From contig CANRFN010000008.1 in the NCBI GenBank assembly GCA_947629915.1, positions 24,446 to 88,445 of the forward strand: 64,000 bases of DNA, read 5' to 3'. The translations under genes were made by a program, and so were the position numbers. Source of the stretch: an uncultured Oscillospiraceae bacterium. GTDB taxonomy: Bacteria > Bacillota > Clostridia > Oscillospirales > Oscillospiraceae. Positions within the stretch are counted from its first letter, which is position 1. Every line of letters begins with the position of its first letter. Below the pieces are notes generated by a model. It was not told the origin of the DNA. It saw only the letters and a program-made list of their open reading frames with translations, and did no database searches. Shown here one piece after another: positions 8,363-17,810 of the stretch.

Positions 8363-9451
8363 TCAGCGGATGGTGGCCAGGGCGCTGTTGGTATACGCCG
8401 GGTCTCCCGTGATCTCCCGCAGCACCTGCAGCTGCTCCGGGAACACCACCGGCTGGTTCTCATCACTGAGCTCGATCTCCACCACGGCCTTGTCCTTCCA
8501 GAAGGGGAACACGTCCACCTCCAGGTACTGGTGGGCATAGCTCAAAAGATACCGGGTCTTGCGGATGGGCCGCTTGTTGTAGTCCGCGTCCATGAGACGG
8601 GTGAGGTACTCGCTCTGGGAGAGGCGGCGCTCGATCTCCACCCGCTTCATGCCGGACACCGGCCGCTTGATGGTCTCATAGTACGCGTAGCTGCCGTTGT
8701 CTCCCCGCTGCCGGACCCGGATCTCCTCCCCCTCCGGGGCCATGAGGTACGTCTGGAGGATCTCCACCTTGCTGCAGTTGGGGATGCTCTCCAGCCATGC
8801 GATGTCCGGATAGGCGATGAGAAACTTCCGCTCGATCTCCAAAGGCTCCGGCTCTCCCAGGAAGGAGGTGACCTCTTTCACCAGCCGCTTCATCTTGTCC
8901 TCGAAGCCGGTGGAGTTGTCTATCACCCGCAGGTGGGGGTGCCCGGTCCAGGCCTCCACCAGCTTCTTGTCCAGGGCCCGGGCCTGCTCCACGGTCTCGG
9001 TGCGGGCACTGTTGTTCTCCGTGGTGTAGAAGGCCTCCGCCCCGTTGGCGGCGGTGATGAGGTGGAAGACGGCATCGTAGCTGTCCCGGATCTCCACCTC
9101 GGTCTTACCCAGGGAGGCGATGACGAGGTCGAAATCGGACTGGGTCATGTAGGCCTTGTTGTCTATGGCGCCGCGGTCGCAGACGATGAGGGTCTTGTCT
9201 CCGGGCATGGAGCGGGCCGCCTGCTCATAGACGCTCTCCTTCTGCAGCTGCATGCGCATCTGGCACTTCTGGTAGTCCACATTGGTGTTGCAGGTCCAGG
9301 GGGCCACGCCGCCGGTGATGAGCTCGGTGGCCGTCTCCGAGACAAAGAGCACCGTATATCCTTTCTCGCTGAATGCGTTCTGAATCCAACTCAGTGCGGT
9401 AGATTTTCCGGCACAGGGTCCCCCGGTGATGACAATCTTTCGGATCTCCAT
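8363..9451 (-). CDS. P-loop ATPase/kinase fused to a CYTH domain
   Basis: The 362-residue protein is a two-domain fusion. The first half is an AAA_28-type nucleotide kinase with P-loop GGPCAGKST (about residues 10-18) and a DRGAIDNKAYM segment. The second half (about 200-362) is a CYTH domain opening with EIERKFLI, the signature of triphosphate-tunnel enzymes that act on triphosphorylated substrates. The start is set at MEIRKIVITG, with GGGGAGAG upstream on the minus strand. It has its own consensus promoter, and ruvX lies downstream. The substrate cannot be read from the sequence. Confidence 0.9.
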   Translation of the reverse strand: MEIRKIVITGGPCAGKSTALSWIQNAFSEKGYTVLFVSETATELITGGVAPWTCNTNVDYQKCQMRMQLQKESVYEQAARSMPGDKTLIVCDRGAIDNKAYMTQSDFDLVIASLGKTEVEIRDSYDAVFHLITAANGAEAFYTTENNSARTETVEQARALDKKLVEAWTGHPHLRVIDNSTGFEDKMKRLVKEVTSFLGEPEPLEIERKFLIAYPDIAWLESIPNCSKVEILQTYLMAPEGEEIRVRQRGDNGSYAYYETIKRPVSGMKRVEIERRLSQSEYLTRLMDADYNKRPIRKTRYLLSYAHQYLEVDVFPFWKDKAVVEIELSDENQPVVFPEQLQVLREITGDPAYTNSALATIR

Positions 9452-9507
9452 AGCGCTCTCCCCTATCTCTTTGTCCTGGCGGCCCCGCCGCCCTTTTCGT
9501 ATACACA

Positions 9508-9536
9508 AGTTTATCCCCACAGGGGGGATGTGTCAA
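9508..9536 (-). promoter_or_regulatory. Promoter of the kinase-CYTH gene
   Basis: On the minus strand TTGACA (9536-9531) and TAAACT (9513-9508) are spaced 17 bases apart. Confidence 0.8.
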
Positions 9537-9671
9537 GGCAATTCTGCGCTTTCTAGAGGGAAAACCGCAAAGAGACAGACAGAATGGGGCCGATTGGGGC
9601 CAAGTTCAGCCCAACAGCCCAACATGGCCATCTGTTTTCCTGTCTTTTTGTACAATTCCCGGGGAATACGG

Positions 9672-9701
9672 TTGCGCAAACAGGCCGTTCTCATTTATAA
9701 T
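9672..9701 (+). promoter_or_regulatory. Promoter of the leucine-rich-repeat gene
   Basis: TTGCGC (9672-9677) and TATAAT (9696-9701) are spaced 18 bases apart, ending 32 bases before the TTG start. Confidence 0.65.
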
Positions 9702-9733
9702 AGGCAAAAATCAGACCGTTTGGGGGAGTTTCT

Positions 9734-12700
9734 TTGGCACCACGTTTTCAGATCGAAAAAGGCGTCCTGGACGCATGCTATGACGCAGATGGCGTCTCCG
9801 AGCTCCGTCTGCCGGAGGGGATCCACACAATCGATTCATTTGCGCTGGCGCATATCTCCTGCGACAGACTGATCCTGCCAGAAGGATGTAAGGTCTTGCG
9901 CGATTGGGCACTCAGTCGGTGTACCGCAAAGGAGATCGTTCTTCCAAAGTCTCTCCGCACCGTGGAGACGGGGGCTTTCGAGGAGTGCTCTGCGGTTGAA
10001 ATCTCCCTTCCCGAGGGAATCAAGGAACTGGCATACCGGATGTTTCACCTCTGCGCCAATCTGGAGATCATCCGCCTTCCCGCCTCACTCTGTAGGATCG
10101 ATCGGTCTCTCGGGGTTCTCCCGGCACTGAAGACCATAGAGGTGGCCGAAGGGAATCGGCACTTCCGGTCTGACTGGACCTCCCTTCTCTCCCAAGACGG
10201 GAAGGTCCTGTACCAGGTGGCCACCACCGCCTCCGGCACTTACACCATCCCAGACGGCGTGGAGGAGATCGCAGACGGTGCTCTCGCGTACTGTTCCCAG
10301 CTCACGGCGGTCTCGATCCCGGATTCTGTACAGGACATCGGTGATCAGGCATTCTGGCACTGTTCCGCTCTCACGGCGCTGCACTTTCCCGATGAGATTC
10401 GCACCATCTCAAATCAGGCCTGCGCCTGCTGTTCTGCCCTAAAAGAGGTCCGTTTTCCAGCACGTCTCTGGATCATCGGCAGAGAGGCCTTTTTCGGTGC
10501 CCCACTCACCCACATAGAACTGCCCGAGGGCCTCTCCCATCTGGGGAAACACGTCTTCAGTGCGAGAGATGTGGACACCCTGGTAATCCCCTCCACGCTG
10601 GAACACATCGAAGAGGAGCCGCTGCTGTTCCATCGCATCCGCCGCCTGACCTACCGCCCCAAGGTCTTGAAGCCGCTTCAAAAGATCTGGAAGTCCTTTG
10701 ATCCGGTTACCTCTGTCCCCGGCCATGTGGAGGAGCTGGTGGTGGAAAATGTCCAGCTCCGCAATTTGAAATCCCTTCCCCAGTCCCTGATGGCGCCGGC
10801 CTGCCGGGGCTACGTCCGCCGGCACAACGGCGGAAAACCCCTCACCCAGAAGGAGATGCAGGCCGTCTCAGAGCTCTCCCACATCGCAAAGTGGGACTGC
10901 TGGGCGGATCCCGAGGTAGGCCCCTTCCTGGCGGCCCATAAGCTGGTCTCACCGGAGGACTACGCCGAGGCGGAACGCGGCTTTGCCCGCTATTACATTG
11001 GCCAACGGAAGCCGTCTCAGCACGTCAAAGTGTTCCGGTGCATCGGCGATGGCTACTCCGCAGCGGAAAAGCAGCAGGTGCAAGACAGGATCCACGCGCT
11101 GGACGCCATTGAATCCGCATTCCAGTGTTCCGATGACCTGGATGACATTACGGCGTCTCACGCTTTCAAGTGGCGCAAGTTGAGAGACGGAACACTGAAG
11201 ATCTCCGGCTATCTCGGCATCTCTCACGACATCATCCTCCCGAAGTCGATCGGCGGGATTCCCATCACATCCATCGGCCGCAGCGCCTTCTCCGATATAG
11301 CGGGGGAGATCCCGGCCTGGCGGCAGGAGACGGCGCGAAACATCTCCTCTGTGGTACTGCCCAACACCATCCGCCAGATCGGCCAATGGGCCTTTGCCGG
11401 CTGCAAAAGCCTGGAGCGAATCACCATTGCGGACGATGAGGCGAACCCATGCAGCCTGCAGTCCATCGGCGCAGAGGCCTTCCGGAACTGCACCCGGTTG
11501 GAGAGCTTCTCCTTTCCGAGCGGCCTCGAGACGATCCAGGAGGGCTGTTTTGCCCACTGCGCCTCCCTTGCGGAGATCACCGTGCCCGGCACCATACGCG
11601 AGCTCCCGCCCCGCGCCTTTGCAAACTGCACCGGCCTGCAGCGGGTTAGCCTGGTGGAGGGCGTTGCCAATGTGGATGCCTCTGCCTTCACCGGCTGCAC
11701 CGCGCTCACCGCGCTGCAGCTCCCCGCCAGCCTGAAGCTCCAGGACTGGTCTCCCTTCGCAGGCTGCCCGGTGAAAGAGGTGACCGCAGTGCAGGCGGCC
11801 TTAGTACGGCACCTCATAGCGGTCCACGGCATCCACGGGATTGCCGTAAGAACGGCAGTGGACTGCAAGGGAGACGGAGAGACAGTCCCCATCGCCTCTG
11901 CACCCGCATCTCCACCGCCGCCTTCCTCCAAGAAGGCCTCTGCCGCACCCGTTCTGTTTCACATGGAAAATGGCGTCCTGCTCTCTCTGGACGAGGAGAA
12001 ATGCAGGCCACGTCAGAACGTACTGTACCTGCCGGAGGGGATCACCGCCATCGGGGAAAATGCGTTCAAGCACACCTTCTGGGACACCATTGTCGTGCCG
12101 GAGGGCTGCAGGGAGCTCCAAAAAAGCGCCTTCGAAAACTGCAATGCCAAAGCGATTCTGCTGCCTCCGTCCATCCGCGTGATCGGGGAAAGCGCGTTTG
12201 CCTGGTGTAACTTTCTCAAGGAGATCACGATTCCGGAGGGCGTTCAGGCGCTCCCAAGGGACGTCTTTTACATGTGCTCCGATCTCACGGAACTTCACTT
12301 GCCCGCCTCTCTCAAGTCTCTCTCCCGGCCCGAAGATACCAATGCTCTGCAGCATATGGAGATTGCCCCGGAGAACCCGTACCTGCAGACCGATGGCAAG
12401 GCCCTTCTCTCCAAAGACGGAAAGACGCTCTTCTGGCTTCTGAAAGGTGTCTCCGGGGACTATCGGGTGCCGGACGGGGTCTCCGAGATCGCGGCACATG
12501 CCTTCCAGAAGTGCAAAGAACTCACCTCCGTGACCATGCCGGACTCCGTCTCCACCATTGGAAAGGGCGCCTTCGAATACTGTGCCAAGCTCACCTCCCT
12601 GCACTTCTCAGACCGCGTGGAGATTCTGGAGGACGATCTCTGTTTTGCGTGTACCGCGCTGAAGGAGGTACACTTCCCCGCGGCACTGAAGAAGATCCAG

Positions 12701-14050
12701 GAATTTGCCTTTATCGAGACCGCACTCCAACGGGTTGATCTGCCGGAAGGGCTTACATACATCGGGCGTGGTTCCCTCAACATACCCCCTTTGGAGGAGT
12801 TGGTAATCCCCTCTACACTGTATGAGATCTTCCACAACGCCGTTGCCTTCACCCACCTGAAGAAGCTGGTGTACCGTCCCAAGTCCCCCTTCGGTATCAC
12901 CTGTGCCACAGCCGTCAAGAACGAGGTAACGGAAGAGCCCGGCCAGATTGATGAGATCGTCCTGGAAAATGTGCCGCTCAAGCGTGTTGAGGATCTTCCC
13001 AACGCCCTTTTGGCCCCAATTTGCCGCGGGTACTTGCGCCAGGTACAGGCCGGAAAGCCGCTCTCCGAGGAGCTCATGAAATGGATCGGGAAGATGGCGC
13101 ACCGGGCCAAGTGGGACTTCTGGGCAGACCCGGAGATCGGCCCCTTCCTGGTGGAACACAACCTGCTCCCGCTCATGGACTACCTCGAGGCGATGGACGG
13201 CATACTTGCCCCAGAGACCGTGACGGGGACCCCGCTCATTGAGCAGCTGCTGGAATACCACAAGCGCTTTCCCGCAAACCGTTTGATAGCCGCACGGGAA
13301 AAGTACGCCGCGTCCAAACCATTCATCTCCTATCCAACGGATCTCACCGCAGGGGAGGCCAGGAAGCGGTTCTTCTGGAAAACGCAAAAGAACGGCACCC
13401 TGGTGATCACCGGGTACAAGGGCTGGGAACTGGAAGTGGAGATCCCTGAGACCATAGAAGGCGTCCCTGTCACGGCCATCGGCGATGATGCCTTCTCCGC
13501 AGTGGACAAGACCATATCGGAGTGGCAGCGGGAGATGCGTCGGAATATCACAGACATATGCTGTCCCAACAGCATTGTATGGATCGGCAATCGGGCCTTC
13601 TATCACTGCACCAGCCTGAACATGATCGCTTTTGACGATGAGAGTCCCATCGCTCTCCGCTGGCTCGGCGCAGCTGCCTTTGCCGGGTGCACACATTTCG
13701 ACATAGGATGTGTACCCTGGGGAACGCGAACGATCCAGCCGTGCTGTTTTGACGGCTGCCAAACCGCTGAGGTGGCAGACTTGGACGGCACCGTTGGCAC
13801 AATCGGCCCGTACACCTTCAGCAACTGCACCAAACTCAAAGAGGTGCTCCTGTATGAGGGCATCACCGAGGTGGATCCCGATGCCTTCGATCACTGCACC
13901 AGCCTGGAGGTCATCCGGCTCCCGAAGAGCCTGGACCTTCCCGATTGGACCCCCTTTGAACATTGTCCCATCCAGCGGGTTTACGCCCCCAAGGGCTCCA
14001 GGGCCGCAAAGCTGGCCGCCGCCCAGGGGATCAGAGTCGTCCACCTGTAG
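9734..14050 (+). CDS. Large BspA-type leucine-rich-repeat protein, internally duplicated
   Basis: This 1,438-residue protein is built mostly of BspA/LRR_5 repeats, each resembling LPEGITAIGENAFKHT. It has no signal peptide, membrane segment or wall anchor, so it appears cytoplasmic, unlike most BspA proteins. Residues about 1-710 and 740-1438 align end to end, so the gene is a tandem duplication. Each half has an LRR array, a non-LRR helical insert containing WADPE(V/I)GPFL, a lead-in such as RDGTLKISGYLG, and a second LRR array. The junction is a Ser/Pro/Ala linker. The start is TTG with GGGGGAG upstream. It stands alone between its own promoter and terminator, and its function is unknown. 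Confidence 0.85.
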   Translation: MAPRFQIEKGVLDACYDADGVSELRLPEGIHTIDSFALAHISCDRLILPEGCKVLRDWALSRCTAKEIVLPKSLRTVETGAFEECSAVEISLPEGIKELAYRMFHLCANLEIIRLPASLCRIDRSLGVLPALKTIEVAEGNRHFRSDWTSLLSQDGKVLYQVATTASGTYTIPDGVEEIADGALAYCSQLTAVSIPDSVQDIGDQAFWHCSALTALHFPDEIRTISNQACACCSALKEVRFPARLWIIGREAFFGAPLTHIELPEGLSHLGKHVFSARDVDTLVIPSTLEHIEEEPLLFHRIRRLTYRPKVLKPLQKIWKSFDPVTSVPGHVEELVVENVQLRNLKSLPQSLMAPACRGYVRRHNGGKPLTQKEMQAVSELSHIAKWDCWADPEVGPFLAAHKLVSPEDYAEAERGFARYYIGQRKPSQHVKVFRCIGDGYSAAEKQQVQDRIHALDAIESAFQCSDDLDDITASHAFKWRKLRDGTLKISGYLGISHDIILPKSIGGIPITSIGRSAFSDIAGEIPAWRQETARNISSVVLPNTIRQIGQWAFAGCKSLERITIADDEANPCSLQSIGAEAFRNCTRLESFSFPSGLETIQEGCFAHCASLAEITVPGTIRELPPRAFANCTGLQRVSLVEGVANVDASAFTGCTALTALQLPASLKLQDWSPFAGCPVKEVTAVQAALVRHLIAVHGIHGIAVRTAVDCKGDGETVPIASAPASPPPPSSKKASAAPVLFHMENGVLLSLDEEKCRPRQNVLYLPEGITAIGENAFKHTFWDTIVVPEGCRELQKSAFENCNAKAILLPPSIRVIGESAFAWCNFLKEITIPEGVQALPRDVFYMCSDLTELHLPASLKSLSRPEDTNALQHMEIAPENPYLQTDGKALLSKDGKTLFWLLKGVSGDYRVPDGVSEIAAHAFQKCKELTSVTMPDSVSTIGKGAFEYCAKLTSLHFSDRVEILEDDLCFACTALKEVHFPAALKKIQEFAFIETALQRVDLPEGLTYIGRGSLNIPPLEELVIPSTLYEIFHNAVAFTHLKKLVYRPKSPFGITCATAVKNEVTEEPGQIDEIVLENVPLKRVEDLPNALLAPICRGYLRQVQAGKPLSEELMKWIGKMAHRAKWDFWADPEIGPFLVEHNLLPLMDYLEAMDGILAPETVTGTPLIEQLLEYHKRFPANRLIAAREKYAASKPFISYPTDLTAGEARKRFFWKTQKNGTLVITGYKGWELEVEIPETIEGVPVTAIGDDAFSAVDKTISEWQREMRRNITDICCPNSIVWIGNRAFYHCTSLNMIAFDDESPIALRWLGAAAFAGCTHFDIGCVPWGTRTIQPCCFDGCQTAEVADLDGTVGTIGPYTFSNCTKLKEVLLYEGITEVDPDAFDHCTSLEVIRLPKSLDLPDWTPFEHCPIQRVYAPKGSRAAKLAAAQGIRVVHL

Positions 14051-14066
14051 CCCCCATACAATCTAC

Positions 14067-14099
14067 AAGAGCAGGCATCCGTCCGGGATGCCTGCTCTT
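14067..14099. terminator. Bidirectional terminator between convergent genes
   Basis: A 14-bp perfect stem (AAGAGCAGGCATCC) with a five-base loop sits between the ends of the LRR gene and the oxidoreductase gene. Confidence 0.7.
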
Positions 14100-14106
14100 C
14101 CGCGTG

Positions 14107-15171
14107 CTATACGTCTATGGATGCTGCCCACGGCCTGGGTGCCGCCTGGATGGCCTCCCCCGTCTCCAGGGCCTTGTTCAGCTGCAGCCAGGTGTATGCG
14201 TCCTCCAGGGCCTCCTCCATGGGGTATGGCTCCGGTCCGCCGGCGAGGTACCGCCCCATGTCCAGCAGCATGGTGGCGATTGCGTACTCGTCCTGGCCGT
14301 TCTCCATGCGGATCTCCGGGTGCCAGCCGCTGTCCACCCCCTCGGGCATGGTGAGCCGCGGATCGCCCGGGATGGGAGATGCGGTGAGCTTCTCCACGCA
14401 GGGCCGATGGGCCTCGTCTGTGTACAGGATTTTGGTGTCGTACCACTGGCCGCGCTCTCCCCGGAGATCGATATGGCGCATCCGGAGGAAGGAGTGGTAC
14501 TGGATGCTGTCAAAATCATAGAAGGCGGTCTTGCCCTCCGGATAGTTGAGCTGCGCGTACACCCTCCGGCTCTGGGCAATGGTGCCATCCGTAATAGGGC
14601 CAGACCGGGAGTCTGTCCGCTCCACCGGGTTGGTCTGGGCCTGGGCCCGCACGGTGAAGTCCGGCAGCGGATGGCGCGGCAGCTGCAGCATGTGCCGGAT
14701 CACGGACGCTGCGTGGTGGTCGTGGCAGAGGGACAGTATGAGGGCCCGCGGGGTGCCGAGCACCCCGCGCTCCACAGCCCGAAGGCCGGCGGCAATGATA
14801 GGATAGCGGATGTACTGCTCCGCCACCGCCAGCTTGAACCCCCGCCGGTGAAGGTTCCAGAGGGCACAGAGGTCCTCAAAAGTACAGGCCGCCGGGGTCT
14901 CGGTGAGCACGGGAACGCCCCGTTCCAGCCAGTGCCGGATCACCGGGAGGCTCTGTCCCTTGGTGACGGCGGAGACCACAAAGGCCGGCCGGGCTGCCAG
15001 GAGCTTCTCTTCCCGGCACACCCCAGGAAACCCCTTGCGGCGCAGGAGTTCCGCCTTCTCCTCGGTCCGGCAGAGCATCCCCACACAGGAGAAGAGCGCC
15101 GGGTGCTTCTTGGCAATCCGCCCGTAGAATTCGGACCGCCAGCCGGACCCGATCACAGCAAAAGATACCAT
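14107..15171 (-). CDS. Gfo/Idh/MocA family NAD(P)-dependent oxidoreductase
   Basis: The 354-residue protein starts MVSFAVIGSGWRSEFYGRIA, a Rossmann nucleotide-binding fold, and has the family segment GVPVLTETPAACTFED (usually EKP; here ETP). The family oxidises or reduces sugars, inositols or related compounds, and the substrate here is not evident. The lysine of the usual EKP motif is replaced by Thr, so catalysis may differ. AGGAGGGCGGC precedes the start on the minus strand, and the upstream gene's stop is only one base away, so both belong to one operon with the debranching enzyme. Confidence 0.85.
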   Translation of the reverse strand: MVSFAVIGSGWRSEFYGRIAKKHPALFSCVGMLCRTEEKAELLRRKGFPGVCREEKLLAARPAFVVSAVTKGQSLPVIRHWLERGVPVLTETPAACTFEDLCALWNLHRRGFKLAVAEQYIRYPIIAAGLRAVERGVLGTPRALILSLCHDHHAASVIRHMLQLPRHPLPDFTVRAQAQTNPVERTDSRSGPITDGTIAQSRRVYAQLNYPEGKTAFYDFDSIQYHSFLRMRHIDLRGERGQWYDTKILYTDEAHRPCVEKLTASPIPGDPRLTMPEGVDSGWHPEIRMENGQDEYAIATMLLDMGRYLAGGPEPYPMEEALEDAYTWLQLNKALETGEAIQAAPRPWAASIDV

Positions 15172-15172
15172 A

Positions 15173-15631
15173 TCAGCCGCCCTCCTGCTCCGTTGCCGCA
15201 CGCTCTTCCGCGACAGCTGTCCCTGCGGCCGCCCTCTTCGCCGCCTTTTCTTGCTTCAGCCTTGCGGTCTGGGCGAGGTCCACCATATGGGTGGCATACC
15301 ACTTCTCCACGCTCTGGTCTCCGCTCTTGCTGAAGCGCAGCGCCCTCTTGCCGCCCTTCTTGCCCCAGGCGTTGTACGCGGTATAGGAGGGCTTCAGCCC
15401 GTGCTTCTGGGCATAGACTCGAATGCAGTGCAGGGCGGTGGAGAGCTTGGAGCGGTTGGCCGTACAAACCGCCTCCAGGTAGGGCACACGCCCGTTTCGC
15501 CAGTCCCCGTACTTCGCCTCGGAGAGAACACCGATCTCCATCAGCACCTCCACCGGGGCGGCGTACCCCTTCTCCCGGCAGAGCTTCTCCATGGCGGCCT
15601 CCACGGCTGCAGTCAGCCTCTGATCGTTCAT
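15173..15631 (-). CDS. Conserved hypothetical protein in the glgX operon
   Basis: This 152-residue protein is not recognised with confidence. It is basic, with the core GDWRNGRVPYLEAVCTANRS, a segment ending YNAWGKKGGKRALRFSKSGD, and an Ala/Glu-rich tail. No signal peptide, membrane segment or catalytic signature is visible. It starts three bases after the glgX stop and ends one base before the oxidoreductase start, so the three genes are tightly coupled. Confidence 0.7.
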   Translation of the reverse strand: MNDQRLTAAVEAAMEKLCREKGYAAPVEVLMEIGVLSEAKYGDWRNGRVPYLEAVCTANRSKLSTALHCIRVYAQKHGLKPSYTAYNAWGKKGGKRALRFSKSGDQSVEKWYATHMVDLAQTARLKQEKAAKRAAAGTAVAEERAATEQEGG

Positions 15632-15634
15632 AGC

Positions 15635-17749
15635 TCAGTGGCCCAAAAAGACCATCACGGAGCGGGGGCCGATGGCAAACCGGTTGTCCACATCCCGGAG
15701 GCCGATGACGGTCTCCTCTGTGGTGTCCACTGCCAGAGACCAGTGGTACCCCCGGGGCAGCACCGGCAGATTGCCGTCCAGGGCCCTCCAGTACGCGTTG
15801 GAGGCCACATAGACCAGCTCTGCCCGCTGTCCCGGGGCCTGACCGGCGAACAGCACGCCCACATAGTGGTCCTGGTCCTCGAAGTTGGCCTTCCACGGGT
15901 TCACCCCGTGGAAGCTGGCGTCCGGGAAGCCCAGAGCGCCGCCGCTGAGGTTGGTCCGCAGCACCCGGTGGGCCTTGCGGAAGGCGATCATGTGCTGGAA
16001 GAAGCGGAACTGGTCCCGGTTCTTCTCCAGGAGAGACCAGTTCAGCCAGGAGACCGGGCTGTCCTGGCAGTACGCGTTGTTGTTCCCGTACTGGGTGTTC
16101 CCGAACTCGTCTCCCGCCAGGAACATGGGGATCCCCCGGGAGCACATCAGCAGGGCAAAGGCGTTGCGGATCATCCGCCGGCGCAGGCGCAGGATATCCT
16201 CGTCCTCCGTCTCCCCCTCCACGCCGCAGTTCCAGCTGTTGTTGTCGTTGGCGCCATCGGTGTTGTTCCAGCCGTTGCTCTCGTTGTGCTTCTGGTTGTA
16301 CGCAAAGAGGTCGTAGAGGGTGAAGCCATCGTGGCAGGTGAAGAAATTCACGGAGGCGTTCTTGCGGACCCCGGCATCGTAGATGTCCTGGGACCCGATC
16401 ATCCGCAGGGCCGCGGCCTGGGCCATGCCCCAGTCTCCCTTGAGATACCGGCGCATGTCGTCCCGGTACCGGCCGTTCCACTCCGCCCAGCGGTTCCAGG
16501 CCGGGAAGGTGCCCACCTGATAGAGGCCGCCGGCGTCCCAGGCCTCGGCGATGAGCTTTACATCGGCCAGGACGGGGTCAAAGGCCAGGGCTTGGAGCAG
16601 CGGCGGCTCGTTCATGGGGGCGCCGTTCTCATCCCGCCCCAGGATGGAGGCCAGATCGAAACGGAAGCCGTCCACCCGGTATGCGGTCACCCAATAGCGG
16701 AGGCAGTCCAGGATCATCTGGTGCACGATGGGGTGGTTGCAGTTCAGGGTGTTGCCGCAGCCGCTGAAGTTCTGGTACCGGCCGTCCGGGGTGAGCATGT
16801 AGTACACGTTGTTGTCGAAGCCTTTGAAGGAGAAGAAGGGGCCGTTCTCATTGCCCTCGGCGGTGTGGTTGAACACCACGTCCAGGTACACCTCAATCCC
16901 CCGGCGCTTGCACTCCAGGATCAGCCGCTTCAGCTCGTTGCCCTCCCGATTGTACTCCAGGGAGTAGGTGTAGCTGGTGTTGGGGGCGAAGAAGGTCACC
17001 GGGTTGTAGCCCCAGTAGTTGTAGAGGGGCTGGCCGTTGTTGTCCCGGTAGTCCAGCATCTCATCGAATTCGAAGATGGGCATGAGCTCGATGGCATTTA
17101 CCCCCAGCTCCTGCAAATAGGGCAGCTTCTCCATGAGGCCGGAGAAGGTACCGGGATGGGCCACCCCGGAGGAGGGATCCTGGGTAAAGCCCCGGACGTG
17201 GAGCTCATAGATGATGATGTCCTCCATGGGGATCAGGGGCGGCTGCCCCTCATCGTTCCAGTCGAAATCGTCTTTCACCACCCGGGCCCGGTAGTGCTGG
17301 CCGTGGGGGTTGGGCTCGGCCCACTTGCTCTGGCCGGTCACGGCCTTGGCATAGGGGTCCAGCAGATACCTGGATTTGTCGAAGAGAAGGCCCTTGGAGG
17401 GGTCATGGGGGCCGTCCACCCGGTAGGCGTACTCGAACTCGGTGATGTTCAGCCCGAACACGATCATGGAGTACACATTGCCGATGCGGTACCGCTTGGG
17501 GAAGGGCAGGATCGCATAGGGCTCTGCCGCCATCCGGTGGAAGAGCAGCAGCTCCACGGAGGTGGCCCCCCGGGAGTACACGGTGAAGTTCACGCCGCAG
17601 GGGATGGCGGTGGCGCCGTTGATCTCATAGAGGCCGGGCCGGACGTCAAAGCCGGCGATCCGGTCCAGGGGCACCAGGTGGACGGTGCGGGGCAGGGCTA
17701 CGGTGGAAGAATCCCATTTTTCCAGCTGCGGTTGGGTGTTTTGTTCCAT
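15635..17749 (-). CDS. glgX: Glycogen debranching enzyme / isoamylase-type GH13
   Basis: This 704-residue protein belongs to the GlgX/isoamylase/pullulanase branch of GH13, which cleaves alpha-1,6 branches of glycogen. An N-terminal carbohydrate-binding beta domain (CBM48; about 25-130) precedes the catalytic barrel. Barrel motifs are present: VFNHTAEGN, DGFRFDLAS (nucleophile Asp), LIAEAWD (acid/base Glu) and FFTCHDGFTL (third Asp region). A C-terminal beta domain ends near MVFLGH. The start at MEQNTQPQ is chosen because AGGAGGT lies upstream on the minus strand. No other glycogen genes are nearby. Confidence 0.93.
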   Translation of the reverse strand: MEQNTQPQLEKWDSSTVALPRTVHLVPLDRIAGFDVRPGLYEINGATAIPCGVNFTVYSRGATSVELLLFHRMAAEPYAILPFPKRYRIGNVYSMIVFGLNITEFEYAYRVDGPHDPSKGLLFDKSRYLLDPYAKAVTGQSKWAEPNPHGQHYRARVVKDDFDWNDEGQPPLIPMEDIIIYELHVRGFTQDPSSGVAHPGTFSGLMEKLPYLQELGVNAIELMPIFEFDEMLDYRDNNGQPLYNYWGYNPVTFFAPNTSYTYSLEYNREGNELKRLILECKRRGIEVYLDVVFNHTAEGNENGPFFSFKGFDNNVYYMLTPDGRYQNFSGCGNTLNCNHPIVHQMILDCLRYWVTAYRVDGFRFDLASILGRDENGAPMNEPPLLQALAFDPVLADVKLIAEAWDAGGLYQVGTFPAWNRWAEWNGRYRDDMRRYLKGDWGMAQAAALRMIGSQDIYDAGVRKNASVNFFTCHDGFTLYDLFAYNQKHNESNGWNNTDGANDNNSWNCGVEGETEDEDILRLRRRMIRNAFALLMCSRGIPMFLAGDEFGNTQYGNNNAYCQDSPVSWLNWSLLEKNRDQFRFFQHMIAFRKAHRVLRTNLSGGALGFPDASFHGVNPWKANFEDQDHYVGVLFAGQAPGQRAELVYVASNAYWRALDGNLPVLPRGYHWSLAVDTTEETVIGLRDVDNRFAIGPRSVMVFLGH

Positions 17750-17810
17750 GGGGTAGATACCTCCTGCTAGGATACAGCCCCGTGGCAACAGGGCTGGAAT
17801 GTGTCATGGC

